Assembly (NCBI GenBank): GCA_964369775.1
Contig: CAYJHQ010000020.1
Coordinates: forward strand, 1-57,351
Source: CAUPWF01 sp964369775
Lineage (GTDB): Bacteria; Bacillota; Clostridia; Lachnospirales; Lachnospiraceae
Length of the DNA stretch: 57,351 bases
Direction: 5' to 3'
Shown here in pieces: positions 15,844 to 25,225 of this stretch (its first letter is position 1; each line of letters opens with the position of its first letter). A program made the translations under genes and the position numbers. Under the pieces are notes generated by a model. It saw nothing but the letters and a program-made list of their open reading frames with translations, was not told the DNA's origin and did not search any database.

Positions 15844-18432
15844 TTAACTATTGGATTTTTCTTTCCAGTATTTTAGAGTTTTTGCTGTTTGTATCACAAT
15901 ACTAGGTGCTAGCGCAAACCACAGAATCGATACATAATTTAAAACAGATAATGATTCTACATCAAACAAGGCGTGGAATGATGGTGTTAAAATAATTAGA
16001 TTTACTAGTAGAAATCCGACAATAAATGCATAGATGCTATACATATTCACCGATAATTTAAATATTGGCATATAGCTTCTACAGTTAAATCCATGTAACA
16101 ATCTAGCTAAACACAATGTAACAAATGCCATTGTAGATGCTAATTCCGCACTCGTTTGAAGCCCGACAAAGTAACTTGCAATTGTAAACCCAAAAATCAC
16201 AACCCCTTCAAATGTAATTTTTCGAACCGTTTCTTTATTTAAAATAGAGTCTTTTGACCCTCGTGGCTTTTGCTTTAATATCGAATCATTTCCCTGTTCC
16301 ATACCTATTGCAATCGCTGGAAGCGAATCTGTAACTAAGTTTATAAATAGTAGCTGTACCGCATGAAATGGTGATGGTAATGCTAATAAGGATGTTAATA
16401 ACACACATAAAATTGCCGAAAAATTTCCAGATAATAAGTACGTAATGGAATTTTTAATATTTGTATATACGTTTCGCCCTGTAATAATGGCCTTTACTAT
16501 CGTAGAGAAGTTATCATCTGTCAATATCATACTTGCTGCATCTTTTGAAACTTCACTTCCTGTAATTCCCATTGCCACTCCAATATCGCTATGCTTTAAT
16601 GCTGGTGCATCATTTACACCATCTCCTGTCATAGCAACAATTTCACCTCTAGCCTGCCACGCTTTTACTATCCGAATCTTATGCTCTGGTGCAACTCTGG
16701 CATAGACGCTAATCTGTGGAAGAATCTCTTGCAACTGCTTTTCATCCATTGTTTCCAATTCTTTCCCTTCCATGCAGATGTCTCCATCCTTATATATACC
16801 AATTGTTTTTGCGATAGACCTAGCTGTTACTACGTGATCTCCCGTAATCATAATCGGCTTAATTCCAGCTATCTTACATTTACTAACCGCTTCTTGGCTC
16901 TCTAGTCTAGGCGGATCCATCAAAGAGACCATTCCTACAAAGATTAAGTCACTCTCATCTTTAAAATCAATGCTCGAGCTTTTGAACTGTTTATATCCAA
17001 AAGCCAACACACGTAACCCTTGATTCGCAAATGCTTCGTTTTGCTTTAATATCTTATCCACGTCCTCTTCTGTGATATCAATAAGCTCTTGATTGATGAG
17101 TATTTTTGTACAACGCTTCACCAATTCATCTGGGGCACCCTTTGTATATATATGGTTCTCCGACGCTACTGACATCAACTTTCTAGTTGAATCAAAAGGC
17201 AGTTCTAACTTACGCATTGTAGTTATTTCGTAATGAACGTTCTTATTATAACGATAGTATAAATCTAAGAGTGCAATCTCTGTTGGATCTCCAATTCTTT
17301 GGTTATCTGTAATAATGGCGTTGTTACAGATTACACATGCTTTTAATAATGTTCCATCCTCTCTATCTGTATGATCAAGATTCTCTAATTTTAACAGCTT
17401 GTGCTCATTGTATATATCGATTGCAGTCATCTTGTTCTGTGTTAACGTCCCCGTCTTATCTGAGCAGATAATCGATACACAACCAAGACTTTCTACTGCG
17501 TTTAAATTCTTGATGATGGCATTTTCCTTTACCATCTTCTGGGTAGAAATAGAAAGTACAATCGTTACAATCGAACTCAATGCTTCTGGTATCGCCGCTA
17601 CTGCTAACGCCACCGCAATCATCACCGCATCAAGAACAGGAACATGTGATATAAATACATTTAAAGCTAGTACGACAAGTGAAATAATGATGATTCCAAT
17701 CGAAAGTTTTACCGAAAAATCGTCTAAGCTTTTTTGTAACGGTGTCTTTTTTTCTTTTGTATCATTTAGTAATGTAGCAATTTTTCCAATCTCTGTCTCC
17801 ATCGCTACAGCTGTCACAATATATCTAGCTGTTCCATTTGTAACCAATCCTCCTGAGAATACCATGTTGATTTGATCCCCGATTACTACATCCTCTGTTA
17901 AAATATCTGTGTTTTTATCTACGCTATTAGACTCCCCTGTCAATGCACTCTCATTTACTTGCAAGCTACTAGTATGGATTAATCTTCCATCTGCGACAAT
18001 AACGTCTCCAGCTTCTATTTGAACAATATCTCCTACTGTCACTTCTTTTGCATCAACTTCCACCATTGTTCCTTGGCGAATTACCTTCGCTCTCGGACTA
18101 GACAGGGCTTGTAAACTTTCTAGTGATTTTTGCGCTTTTATTGTTTGCACAGTACCTAGTATCGCATTAACAGTAATTACCACAAAAATAACAGCAGTAC
18201 TCTCTAGTTCTCCGCTGACTGCCGACACAATTCCAGCAACAATTAAGATGATAACCAGTAAGTCCTTAAACTGTTTAAAGAACGTTACCAATGGTCCATC
18301 TTGTTTTTCGCCTGTAATTTCATTTATTCCATACTTCTCTTGATGCACCTTCACTTGCTCTAGCGTCAGTCCACCTTCGTTACCTCCTAGCTCTTTGAGC
18401 ACTTCTTGTTGACTCATCTGATATGCCTTCAT
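15844..18432 (-). CDS. Calcium-type P-type ATPase (P2A)
   Basis: An 862-aa cation pump of the bacterial PMCA/SERCA-like type. Seen: cation_ATPase_N region (MKAYQMSQQEVLKELGG), TGES actuator loop, TM4 ion site AAIPEALSSIV, phosphorylation site CSDKTGTLTQNK, TGDGVNDAPALKHSDIGVAMG hinge, and six C-terminal helices. It should expel Ca2+ from the cytosol. The frame starts at a TTG at 18468, but the promoter at 18478-18506 places the transcript start there, so translation most likely begins at the ATG at 18432, which matches the family's usual N-terminus. A further ATG at 18417 is possible. Mn2+ is an alternative substrate. Confidence 0.9.
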   Translation of the reverse strand: MKAYQMSQQEVLKELGGNEGGLTLEQVKVHQEKYGINEITGEKQDGPLVTFFKQFKDLLVIILIVAGIVSAVSGELESTAVIFVVITVNAILGTVQTIKAQKSLESLQALSSPRAKVIRQGTMVEVDAKEVTVGDIVQIEAGDVIVADGRLIHTSSLQVNESALTGESNSVDKNTDILTEDVVIGDQINMVFSGGLVTNGTARYIVTAVAMETEIGKIATLLNDTKEKKTPLQKSLDDFSVKLSIGIIIISLVVLALNVFISHVPVLDAVMIAVALAVAAIPEALSSIVTIVLSISTQKMVKENAIIKNLNAVESLGCVSIICSDKTGTLTQNKMTAIDIYNEHKLLKLENLDHTDREDGTLLKACVICNNAIITDNQRIGDPTEIALLDLYYRYNKNVHYEITTMRKLELPFDSTRKLMSVASENHIYTKGAPDELVKRCTKILINQELIDITEEDVDKILKQNEAFANQGLRVLAFGYKQFKSSSIDFKDESDLIFVGMVSLMDPPRLESQEAVSKCKIAGIKPIMITGDHVVTARSIAKTIGIYKDGDICMEGKELETMDEKQLQEILPQISVYARVAPEHKIRIVKAWQARGEIVAMTGDGVNDAPALKHSDIGVAMGITGSEVSKDAASMILTDDNFSTIVKAIITGRNVYTNIKNSITYLLSGNFSAILCVLLTSLLALPSPFHAVQLLFINLVTDSLPAIAIGMEQGNDSILKQKPRGSKDSILNKETVRKITFEGVVIFGFTIASYFVGLQTSAELASTMAFVTLCLARLLHGFNCRSYMPIFKLSVNMYSIYAFIVGFLLVNLIILTPSFHALFDVESLSVLNYVSILWFALAPSIVIQTAKTLKYWKEKSNS

Positions 18433-18477
18433 ATGTTCACTCTTATTCCTTCCAATTAATTGCCTCAAACTAATTTC

Positions 18478-18506
18478 ATTATATTGGATTTATCTACCGT
18501 ATTCAA
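18478..18506 (-). promoter_or_regulatory. Promoter of the Ca2+ ATPase gene
   Basis: TTGAAT (18506-18501), 17-base spacer, TATAAT (18483-18478). Transcription would begin near 18470, which rules out the longest reading frame as the true start. Confidence 0.75.
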
Positions 18507-18554
18507 GAAAAACAAATATTACAATCTATTTCAACAAATACTTTTCTCAATTCA

Positions 18555-18584
18555 TTGACATACAGCTCGTCTCTTTGCTACTAT
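18555..18584 (+). promoter_or_regulatory. Promoter of the YczE-like gene
   Basis: TTGACA, 18-base spacer, TACTAT, followed 40 bases on by TAGGAGG and the ATG at 18633. Confidence 0.65.
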
Positions 18585-18632
18585 TGATTCTATAAAGTTT
18601 CATCTATAAATAAGGAATATTAGGAGGTTTTC

Positions 18633-19283
18633 ATGAAGGAGCGACGAAACGCTAAAGAACTTGTGTTGCGCATGGTATTATTATTAATCGGTCTTACAAT
18701 CGCCCATCTCGGTGTTACTATGTTTTTGGTTACCGAACTTGGTACAGACACTTTCACAATTTTTGTACAAGGTCTATCTAACCTTATCGGTATCACAATT
18801 GGTCAGATGCATGTAATCGTTCTTTGTATCATCACCATAATTATGCTTGTTTTTGCAAAAGGCTATATAAAGGCTGGCTCTGTTGTCTGCGCAGTCTGTG
18901 GTGGTTGGATTATTGACTTTTTCCTCTGGCTTTTCGACGGGCGAATCAGCGGTGATTCTACTATGATTGTAAGGTTTGTAACGATGGCTTTGGGCTGTGT
19001 GGTTTTAGCTGTTGGTATGTCACTGGTTATACGAAGTGATGCTGGAACAGGTCCTAATGACCTTGTCGCAATCGTAATCACTGATAAGTTAAAGCGATTT
19101 CAATTTCGCTACGTTCGCATCGCTTGTGATGCAACCTTTACTTTAATCGGTTTTTTGTTAGGCGGAACAATCGGAATAGGTACCGTGGTTGCTATTATGC
19201 TTACTGGCCCTGTGGTTCAATTCTTCCTTCCTATCAGTGAGAAATTAGTGAATTTGCTTGTGAAAAAGATTAAAGTCGAGTAA
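18633..19283 (+). CDS. YczE/YitT-like integral membrane protein
   Basis: A 216-aa protein with five to six predicted helices. Two internal motifs, ELGTDTFTIFVQGLS (34-48) and SDAGTGPNDLVAIVI (133-147), are the repeated loop of the YczE/YyaS family of Firmicutes membrane proteins. The biochemical function is unknown. A very strong ribosome site (TAGGAGG) precedes the ATG. It is followed 49 bases later by the small yjfB-like gene, and may be cotranscribed with it. Confidence 0.82.
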   Translation: MKERRNAKELVLRMVLLLIGLTIAHLGVTMFLVTELGTDTFTIFVQGLSNLIGITIGQMHVIVLCIITIIMLVFAKGYIKAGSVVCAVCGGWIIDFFLWLFDGRISGDSTMIVRFVTMALGCVVLAVGMSLVIRSDAGTGPNDLVAIVITDKLKRFQFRYVRIACDATFTLIGFLLGGTIGIGTVVAIMLTGPVVQFFLPISEKLVNLLVKKIKVE

Positions 19284-19332
19284 GATGTAAGTGATAAGAC
19301 ACTAAAGATTCTTAAGATTGGAGGTAGTAAAC

Positions 19333-19515
19333 ATGGATATTGCAGCTATGAGTATAGACTCTGCATCAATCAAGCTACAGCAACAAGTCAGCATGAGCAT
19401 GCTGAAAAAAACCATGGATTCTCAAGAATCACAAGCAGCTGCCCTTATATCTCAGATGATGCCTCAGATAGCTTCACCACCTGGTGTTGGAGAGCATATT
19501 GATGTATTGGCATAA
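19333..19515 (+). CDS. yjfB: YjfB-like putative motility protein
   Basis: A 60-aa protein beginning MDIAAMSIDSASIKLQQQVS, then a helical, Met/Gln-rich segment (KKTMDSQESQAAALI) and a short PPGVGEHIDVLA tail, as in the YjfB family, which is named for an association with motility genes. A TTG at 19318 is in frame, but GGAGG 8 bases before the ATG at 19333 fixes the start. No flagellar gene is in the window. A terminator follows directly. Confidence 0.82.
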   Translation: MDIAAMSIDSASIKLQQQVSMSMLKKTMDSQESQAAALISQMMPQIASPPGVGEHIDVLA

Positions 19516-19566
19516 AAAGAAAGCTGTAATCCATTTGTATTATCATGGATTGCAGCTTTCTTTTTC
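19514..19566 (+). terminator. Terminator after yjfB
   Basis: GAAAGCTGTAATCCA / TGGATTGCAGCTTTC stem (one mismatch) with a 12-base loop and TTTTTC tail; the A-tract on the left could let it also serve the convergent PASTA gene at 19603. Confidence 0.88.
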
Positions 19567-19602
19567 TATTAAAATCATTTGTTCCACTTGAAAAAATGTA
19601 AA

Positions 19603-21300
19603 CTATTCTAATGATAGTATAACCACTGTTCCAGCTGCCACAGTAGAACCTTTTGCAACTGATTGGCTCTTGACTACCATACCAGAAGTTGTCATCGGCG
19701 TAGCCCCTGCTTCATCGCCTGTAACTTCTGGCGTTCCATATTCATATTGAAGTGTGAGTAGTGAGTCATATCCAGCCGCTGTAATTTGAGCCTCTGTCAT
19801 CCCTATAAAGTTTGGCACTGTAACCGTACTATTTGCTGGTGTGTATTTTAATACCACAGTAGATCCTTGTTGTACTTCAGCTCCAGGTGCGATGCTTTGA
19901 CTCCAGACTTCCCCTGGCAATCGCCCGCTTGCTGATCCTTCTTGAAATACTGCAACTAGCCCTAATTCACTACATAAAGCCAATGCTTTTTCTCTCGTGA
20001 TAACTTCCGAATAGGTCGCCCCTTGTTGCGCTACAAAATCTGGCATATAGATCACTTGTCCTTTTGATACAATTACTTCTACCGTAGTTGAAATCCCCAC
20101 ATTTGTATTTGTGACGCTTTGCGTTAAAATTGTACCAGGCGCTTCATTTCCACTCGTATAACCTACCTGCACTTTCAAAGTAGCACCTTGTGCATTATAT
20201 TCATTCGCCCATGTCTGGATAGCATCCAACCCTTGCCCTATAAACGATGGAAGCAGGACTGAATTCCCAAGAGAATATGTAAGTGTCAAAATGTCTTCCG
20301 TATCATAAAGTGTTCCAGGTGCAATTGATTGCGAAATCAAATCGCCTGCATTTTTCCCTGAGTAAGTCTGCACAATAGTTGCTGCAATACCTTTTTGTGA
20401 TGCTACAGTCGCTGCCATTTCTGAATTATATTGTGCAAAATTCGGAACGATAATTTCTGGGCCTTTGGAAACTCTAAGCTTTACAGTTTCCCCTGTTTTA
20501 ATCACTTCATCCATTTTTATATCTTGTGAGATAATCTGATCTTTTGGAACTGTTTCGTCGAAAAGCTCCTCTATCTCTAGTATAATTCCATTGTCTGTTG
20601 CAAATATCTGTGCCATCTCTAATGTCATAGTTGTAAAATCTGGAAGAGTGACTGTTCCATTTTCTCCTGTCCCATTTGAGATGATAATATAAATCGGAGA
20701 ATCTCTTCTCACCTCTGTTCCAACTACTGTGCTGTCGTTCACGGTAAATGTCATCACCGTTCCTTGTGGAACAGTTCTGCTATTTTCTGTTGTAATCCTT
20801 ACTTTTGACATATGATTCTTTTCTGCCCAATTCTCAATTTCACTCTTATTCATAGTCATAAAATCAGGAAGCTTCACTAACACACTTAAATCTGGTCCTA
20901 TCGATACCTCTAACTCAAGGAATTCATCACTTTTTATGCTTTCGCCCTCTTCTATGCTCTGAGATAAAATAATTCCAGTAGCTACTTCATCACTATACTC
21001 TTCTGAATATCTCAATAGCACCTTATTTTCTGTCGCCCAAGCGTTCACATCTGAATCTTTCCACCCTACCAGGTTTGGAAGAGTTGTCTTTCCCATCACC
21101 ATTATAATAACTACCACTGCAACTATCGCAAGTAGAGTTATACTCCCCCCTATGATATATGTTTTCATCTTTGAGTTGAGTCGTTTTCCTTCATTTGCTT
21201 TTTTTGGAGTTCTTTTCTGAGGTCTAAAACTACTTTTTTGCTCGTATGTAAACTCTTCCTCTTCCTTACTTGTGTACTTATCAAGAAATTCGCTGCTCAT
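19603..21300 (-). CDS. Membrane-anchored protein with seven PASTA domains
   Basis: A 565-aa type II membrane protein: a charged cytoplasmic head of about 45 residues (Lys/Glu-rich), one helix (about 47-69), then seven PASTA-like modules outside the cell. Each begins near a Leu/Val-Pro-Asp/Asn-Phe motif (LPNLVGW, LPDFMTM, LPDFTTM, VPNFAQY, LPSFIGQ, MPDFVAQ, VPNFIGM). PASTA domains are known in PrkC/Stk1 kinases and PBP2x, where they bind peptidoglycan fragments. No kinase or transpeptidase domain is present. It lies 12 bases after the ABC permease gene, so it is the last gene of that operon. A cell-wall sensing or anchoring role for the transporter is an inference. Confidence 0.87.
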   Translation of the reverse strand: MSSEFLDKYTSKEEEEFTYEQKSSFRPQKRTPKKANEGKRLNSKMKTYIIGGSITLLAIVAVVVIIMVMGKTTLPNLVGWKDSDVNAWATENKVLLRYSEEYSDEVATGIILSQSIEEGESIKSDEFLELEVSIGPDLSVLVKLPDFMTMNKSEIENWAEKNHMSKVRITTENSRTVPQGTVMTFTVNDSTVVGTEVRRDSPIYIIISNGTGENGTVTLPDFTTMTLEMAQIFATDNGIILEIEELFDETVPKDQIISQDIKMDEVIKTGETVKLRVSKGPEIIVPNFAQYNSEMAATVASQKGIAATIVQTYSGKNAGDLISQSIAPGTLYDTEDILTLTYSLGNSVLLPSFIGQGLDAIQTWANEYNAQGATLKVQVGYTSGNEAPGTILTQSVTNTNVGISTTVEVIVSKGQVIYMPDFVAQQGATYSEVITREKALALCSELGLVAVFQEGSASGRLPGEVWSQSIAPGAEVQQGSTVVLKYTPANSTVTVPNFIGMTEAQITAAGYDSLLTLQYEYGTPEVTGDEAGATPMTTSGMVVKSQSVAKGSTVAAGTVVILSLE

Positions 21301-21312
21301 AAATTCTCCAAT

Positions 21313-23037
21313 CTAGTTTGTGATATCTTTTTTCTTAAAGCTTAATAGTCCAATAACAAAGAACAATGCTGCGATGAATAATAACATAATAACCCCAATT
21401 CCAGTATTGATATCAATTCCCTTCTCTCTGAACACATCTACAATTCCATACTCGGAATAAAATTGATACAAGAATATATATGGTAGTGGTGTGTATGGTA
21501 AATACTCAACAAAAGAAGTGTATAGGAGTATGCTATTTAAGATACTTCCCCCAAACAAGACAGCACTCGGTATGATAATCGCTACTGCTACATTTCGAAT
21601 AAGTGCAGAAAAACCAAATGCTATCGCATAGAAAGCTATTATTGAAAACATACAGATTAAAGTTCTCATCAATATCATTCCCCAGAAATTAACCTCTCCT
21701 GTCGCTGTGTAATTCGGATATCCATAATCGCCAAATCCTAATAAGATTCCATTTATGATTATATTTAATAACATCCCTATAAAATATACACATATAGCAA
21801 GTAAAAGACCCGCTATAAACTTGCTCGCATATACTTTCCATCTTGTCGTTGGACGAATCATCATCAGACGAATAGTGCCCGATTGAAATTCATTCGCTAT
21901 CGTAAATCCACCTATTAAAATCGCAAAAAATGATACAACTAAAGAATACATCAAGTTACCATTTACAGCGTTTCTTGCACCATCCCTTACAAACTTCATA
22001 TCTGGATTTCCTGTTTCTAGCGATTTTTGTGCAATAGTTAAATCATTTTGCGCTTCTACTTTTTCTTTTTCTACACCTTTTAGGTAGCTTGCATATGATC
22101 CATATACTTCTTGCATATATGGATCTTGAAGATATATCTCCTCAATCATCGGTTCTTCACTGATTCGGTACATCGTCATTTCAACTTCGCCCAACGCATT
22201 ATTCTCCCATCCATCTTCATTTGGCATAAGATTCTTCTCTTTTCTATATTCCCATGTTGGTATCAAGGTATCTTGAATTCGCACAATCTCATTTTCCAAT
22301 CGCGTAATCTCTATCCCTCCGCTTTGCTCAAGATCTGGATTGGCTACCATTGCTTCTTCTTGCACTTCGATTTGTCTCTCATAACTTTCTATTTGTTGTA
22401 AATTCATTTCTATCATATTGTCACAAAAGACTTGAAAATCATCTCCTAAAACTGCTTGTTCAATCCCTTGTAAAAGCTCTTCATTTTCTTCTAGCTTTAG
22501 GGCCTTCTCTTCTTTAGTGAGCGCAAGCAACTTCTCTAACTCTTCTACATAGGCAACTGAATTAACTGCTGTCGTAAAGCTAGTAATATTGCTAGGATCT
22601 GCTTGTAAGACATAGTTTTCTGCAATAAGGGGTTGTGCTGAATAGATTAACTCAATGCGATAATCCTCATAATTCGTAACTTCCTGTGCATATTCTACAT
22701 AGAACTCTGTCTGTAATTGCATAATTTCTTCTGCATAAGGTTTCTCTTCTGCGGTCAATGACTCTAACATCATTGGCACATCTTGTGTGATATGGTATAT
22801 TTCTCCATAAAATGGATTTGTCGGACTTATGGTAACTCCATCAACTGTAATATCTTCTGTAAAGTCTCCGTAGTATCCACCTCCATACATCCCAAAGTTA
22901 TCATCGGATTTAGAAGTAATCGCAGTTATAACAGGACCAATAAACCCAAGAATCAACATGATTGCAGCAAAAATCATAATAAACTTTCGCTTTCTTAAAT
23001 ATTTAAATTCAATCTGAATTTGCTTAAAAAAATTCAT
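21313..23037 (-). CDS. ABC-2 type permease with large extracellular insert
   Basis: A 574-aa permease. The first helix is at 20-40, then about 310 extracellular residues with long acidic coiled-coil stretches (about 115-345), then five helices from about 365 to 570. The C-terminal half has the ABC-2 pattern (ANEFQSGTIRLMMIRPTTRWK). It pairs with the ATPase encoded 14 bases upstream. ABC-2 systems of this kind export or resist peptides and lipids. The large insert is longer than in BcrB-type permeases, and it could contact the PASTA protein encoded next. Substrate unknown. Confidence 0.82.
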   Translation of the reverse strand: MNFFKQIQIEFKYLRKRKFIMIFAAIMLILGFIGPVITAITSKSDDNFGMYGGGYYGDFTEDITVDGVTISPTNPFYGEIYHITQDVPMMLESLTAEEKPYAEEIMQLQTEFYVEYAQEVTNYEDYRIELIYSAQPLIAENYVLQADPSNITSFTTAVNSVAYVEELEKLLALTKEEKALKLEENEELLQGIEQAVLGDDFQVFCDNMIEMNLQQIESYERQIEVQEEAMVANPDLEQSGGIEITRLENEIVRIQDTLIPTWEYRKEKNLMPNEDGWENNALGEVEMTMYRISEEPMIEEIYLQDPYMQEVYGSYASYLKGVEKEKVEAQNDLTIAQKSLETGNPDMKFVRDGARNAVNGNLMYSLVVSFFAILIGGFTIANEFQSGTIRLMMIRPTTRWKVYASKFIAGLLLAICVYFIGMLLNIIINGILLGFGDYGYPNYTATGEVNFWGMILMRTLICMFSIIAFYAIAFGFSALIRNVAVAIIIPSAVLFGGSILNSILLYTSFVEYLPYTPLPYIFLYQFYSEYGIVDVFREKGIDINTGIGVIMLLFIAALFFVIGLLSFKKKDITN

Positions 23038-23051
23038 AATGTCCCCCTCTT

Positions 23052-23972
23052 CTATGAAATCTGATTTTTTGTTCCAACAGTCATCGAAATAAAATCTTGT
23101 TCTAAAGATCGCTGTTCTCGATTGATTGCATAGATTAAAATATTCTCACCAACTAGATCCTTTACAATAGAAGGTATCTTATCATTGTGCATAACTATAT
23201 TTACCCCCTCTGCTCGTTGCTCGCAATTAGCATTTAGCCCTTTGAACTTTTCATAGACGGCATCATCATTGTTTGTAACAAATGTATATTGGAACACTTC
23301 CTCCATTTCCCCATCGTCTCTACCTATTTCTTTTTCTCCAACAATCACTCCATTATCGATAATATAGATTCGATCACAGATTAGCTCCATTTCTGAAAGT
23401 AGATGACTCGAGATAAATACACCTACTTTTGACTTCCGCGATAGGTGACGTAATAAATCACGTAATTCTTTGATTCCAATTGGATCAAGACCATTTGTAG
23501 GCTCATCTAGAACCAAAAGCGGTGGCATATGTAGCAAGGATTGTGCTAAACCTACTCTTTGTCTCATTCCTAGGGAATAAGTCTTCACTTTATCATTAAT
23601 TCGGTCTTTCATCTTTACTAACTCAATTACTGAATCAATATTATCAATAGCTGCCTTCCCATGGAAATTTGCAAAATATCTTAAGTTATCCATACCGCTT
23701 AAATTTTTGTAGAGATCTGGATTTTCTACAATTGCACCTACATTTTTCATCGCATTTTCAAAATCACTTGCTACATCATGTCCACAGATCCTTATGCTTC
23801 CATCTGTAATGGAAAACAACCCCATAATCATTTTTATAGTGGTTGTCTTTCCTGCACCATTAGGTCCCAAAAAACCAACGATTTCACCAGAGTTTACTGT
23901 CAGATTAATTTCATCAACAATAGTTCTGTTCTTAATCGTCTTAGTTGTGTTCTCTATTTTTAAAAGTTCCAT
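23052..23972 (-). CDS. ABC transporter ATPase (BcrA-like)
   Basis: A 306-aa ATPase with Walker A GPNGAGKTT, Q-loop region, signature YSLGMRQRVGLAQ, Walker B LLVLDEPTNGLDP and H-loop SSHLLSEME. The C-terminal 80 residues are the extra domain typical of BcrA/YxlF ATPases of ABC-2 exporters. First gene of the ATPase-permease-PASTA operon. The AGGGAGG ribosome site is strong. I could not find a convincing -35 box upstream; a TTAAAAT at about 24009-24015 may be the -10. Confidence 0.9.
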   Translation of the reverse strand: MELLKIENTTKTIKNRTIVDEINLTVNSGEIVGFLGPNGAGKTTTIKMIMGLFSITDGSIRICGHDVASDFENAMKNVGAIVENPDLYKNLSGMDNLRYFANFHGKAAIDNIDSVIELVKMKDRINDKVKTYSLGMRQRVGLAQSLLHMPPLLVLDEPTNGLDPIGIKELRDLLRHLSRKSKVGVFISSHLLSEMELICDRIYIIDNGVIVGEKEIGRDDGEMEEVFQYTFVTNNDDAVYEKFKGLNANCEQRAEGVNIVMHNDKIPSIVKDLVGENILIYAINREQRSLEQDFISMTVGTKNQIS

Positions 23973-24127
23973 GACAATACCTCCCTATTTTCTGAATTTA
24001 TCTAAATTTTAACACATTTTCAATTAATATAAAAGTAATATAAAGTTAAGATTTTATTTATACACAACAATTCCTGTGATTCAGTCATAAGGCGTATAGC
24101 AGTAATCAAGGATAATAGGATAAAAAA

Positions 24128-24153
24128 AGCCAAAGCTTTTTTAAGCTTTGACT
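24128..24153 (-). terminator. Terminator of the siderophore uptake operon
   Basis: Stem GTCAAAGCTT / AAGCTTTGGC on the minus strand followed by TTTTTTTATCC, 16 bases past the stop of the binding-protein gene. Confidence 0.82.
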
Positions 24154-24168
24154 CTTTTTAATCCATTA

Positions 24169-25167
24169 CTACTTTAATCCGATTCCTTCTTCAATACAAG
24201 TAATCATCTGATCTAAAGATGTAATTCCCCCATCTGCAACATACCAAGTTGTTCCTGGCTCTAAGTATACAATTTGACCGTTTTTATACGCATCTGTAGC
24301 TGCGATAACTTCATTGTTTACTTCCATTTGTTCTTTTGCTGCTGTCGCTTCTTCTCCAACCGCTGTATCCTTATCAAGAACGAACATCCAATCTGGATTC
24401 ATTTCTAACCACGCATCATAAGAAGATACATTTCCATGGTTTACATCTTCTTCGCCTGCAAGATTCTCAAATCCCATTTCATTTACTACGATGCTTGCAC
24501 GACCTTCATTTCCAAGAGTATTAAGTCCACCCGCAAAAATTCCAAGTAATGCAGTTTTTCCCTCTGCAAACTCTGCGATAGCTGTGATCCTCTCATCATA
24601 TCCTGCAATAATCTCATCTACCTCTCCATCAACACCAAAAATTTGACTATGCTTTCCTGCCAAAGATTTGTACCCTTCCATGAATCCCATCGAGTAATCT
24701 ACATATGCAGACATAGTCGGAGCAATAGCTGAAAATTCTTCATACATATCTTCTGTTCTATCACTTGAGAAGATTACGTCTGGTTGAAGAGACATTATCG
24801 CTTCCATATCAGGCTCTTTCATGCTTCCTACTTGTACTACATCACTTCCTTCTTCAAAATACTTTTCTAAATGTTCTGGTGTTGCACCAGCATTCGAGAT
24901 AATTCCTACGATTTGATCACCTTTTCCAATAGAATCTAGAAAGTCTACTGTTTGCCAATTCATTGCAACCACCCTTTGTGGGTCTACAGGAAACTCTACA
25001 TCTACTGGCTTTCCTTCTGCATCTGTTACTGTTACAGTCACTGTTTCCTCTTCTGCTACTTCCTCAGTATTCTCTTCTGTTGGCGCAGCTTCCTCTGTTG
25101 TACTTCCACAAGCAACTGCTGAAAATGCCATTGCTCCCACTAACATTAATACTAATAACTTTTTCAT
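24169..25167 (-). CDS. Iron-siderophore binding lipoprotein (YclQ/FatB-like)
   Basis: A 332-aa solute-binding protein. Type II signal peptide with lipobox FSAVAC (Cys at 20), an acidic linker (residues 22-45), then a Fe3+-siderophore binding fold: RVVAMNWQTVDFLDSIG, MKEPDMEAIMSLQPDVIF, and the C-terminal lobe ending at ITSLDQMITCIEEGIG. It carries iron-siderophore to the permeases. The gene order permease-permease-ATPase-binding protein is the same as yclNOPQ (petrobactin) in Bacillus. Last gene of the operon, 58 bases after the ATPase gene. The ligand is not visible; a catecholate is likely from the homology. Confidence 0.87.
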   Translation of the reverse strand: MKKLLVLMLVGAMAFSAVACGSTTEEAAPTEENTEEVAEEETVTVTVTDAEGKPVDVEFPVDPQRVVAMNWQTVDFLDSIGKGDQIVGIISNAGATPEHLEKYFEEGSDVVQVGSMKEPDMEAIMSLQPDVIFSSDRTEDMYEEFSAIAPTMSAYVDYSMGFMEGYKSLAGKHSQIFGVDGEVDEIIAGYDERITAIAEFAEGKTALLGIFAGGLNTLGNEGRASIVVNEMGFENLAGEEDVNHGNVSSYDAWLEMNPDWMFVLDKDTAVGEEATAAKEQMEVNNEVIAATDAYKNGQIVYLEPGTTWYVADGGITSLDQMITCIEEGIGLK

Positions 25168-25225
25168 TCTGTTATCCTTTCTTTCATAAATATACTTTTT
25201 TATATAAAGGTCGTCACCTTAATAT

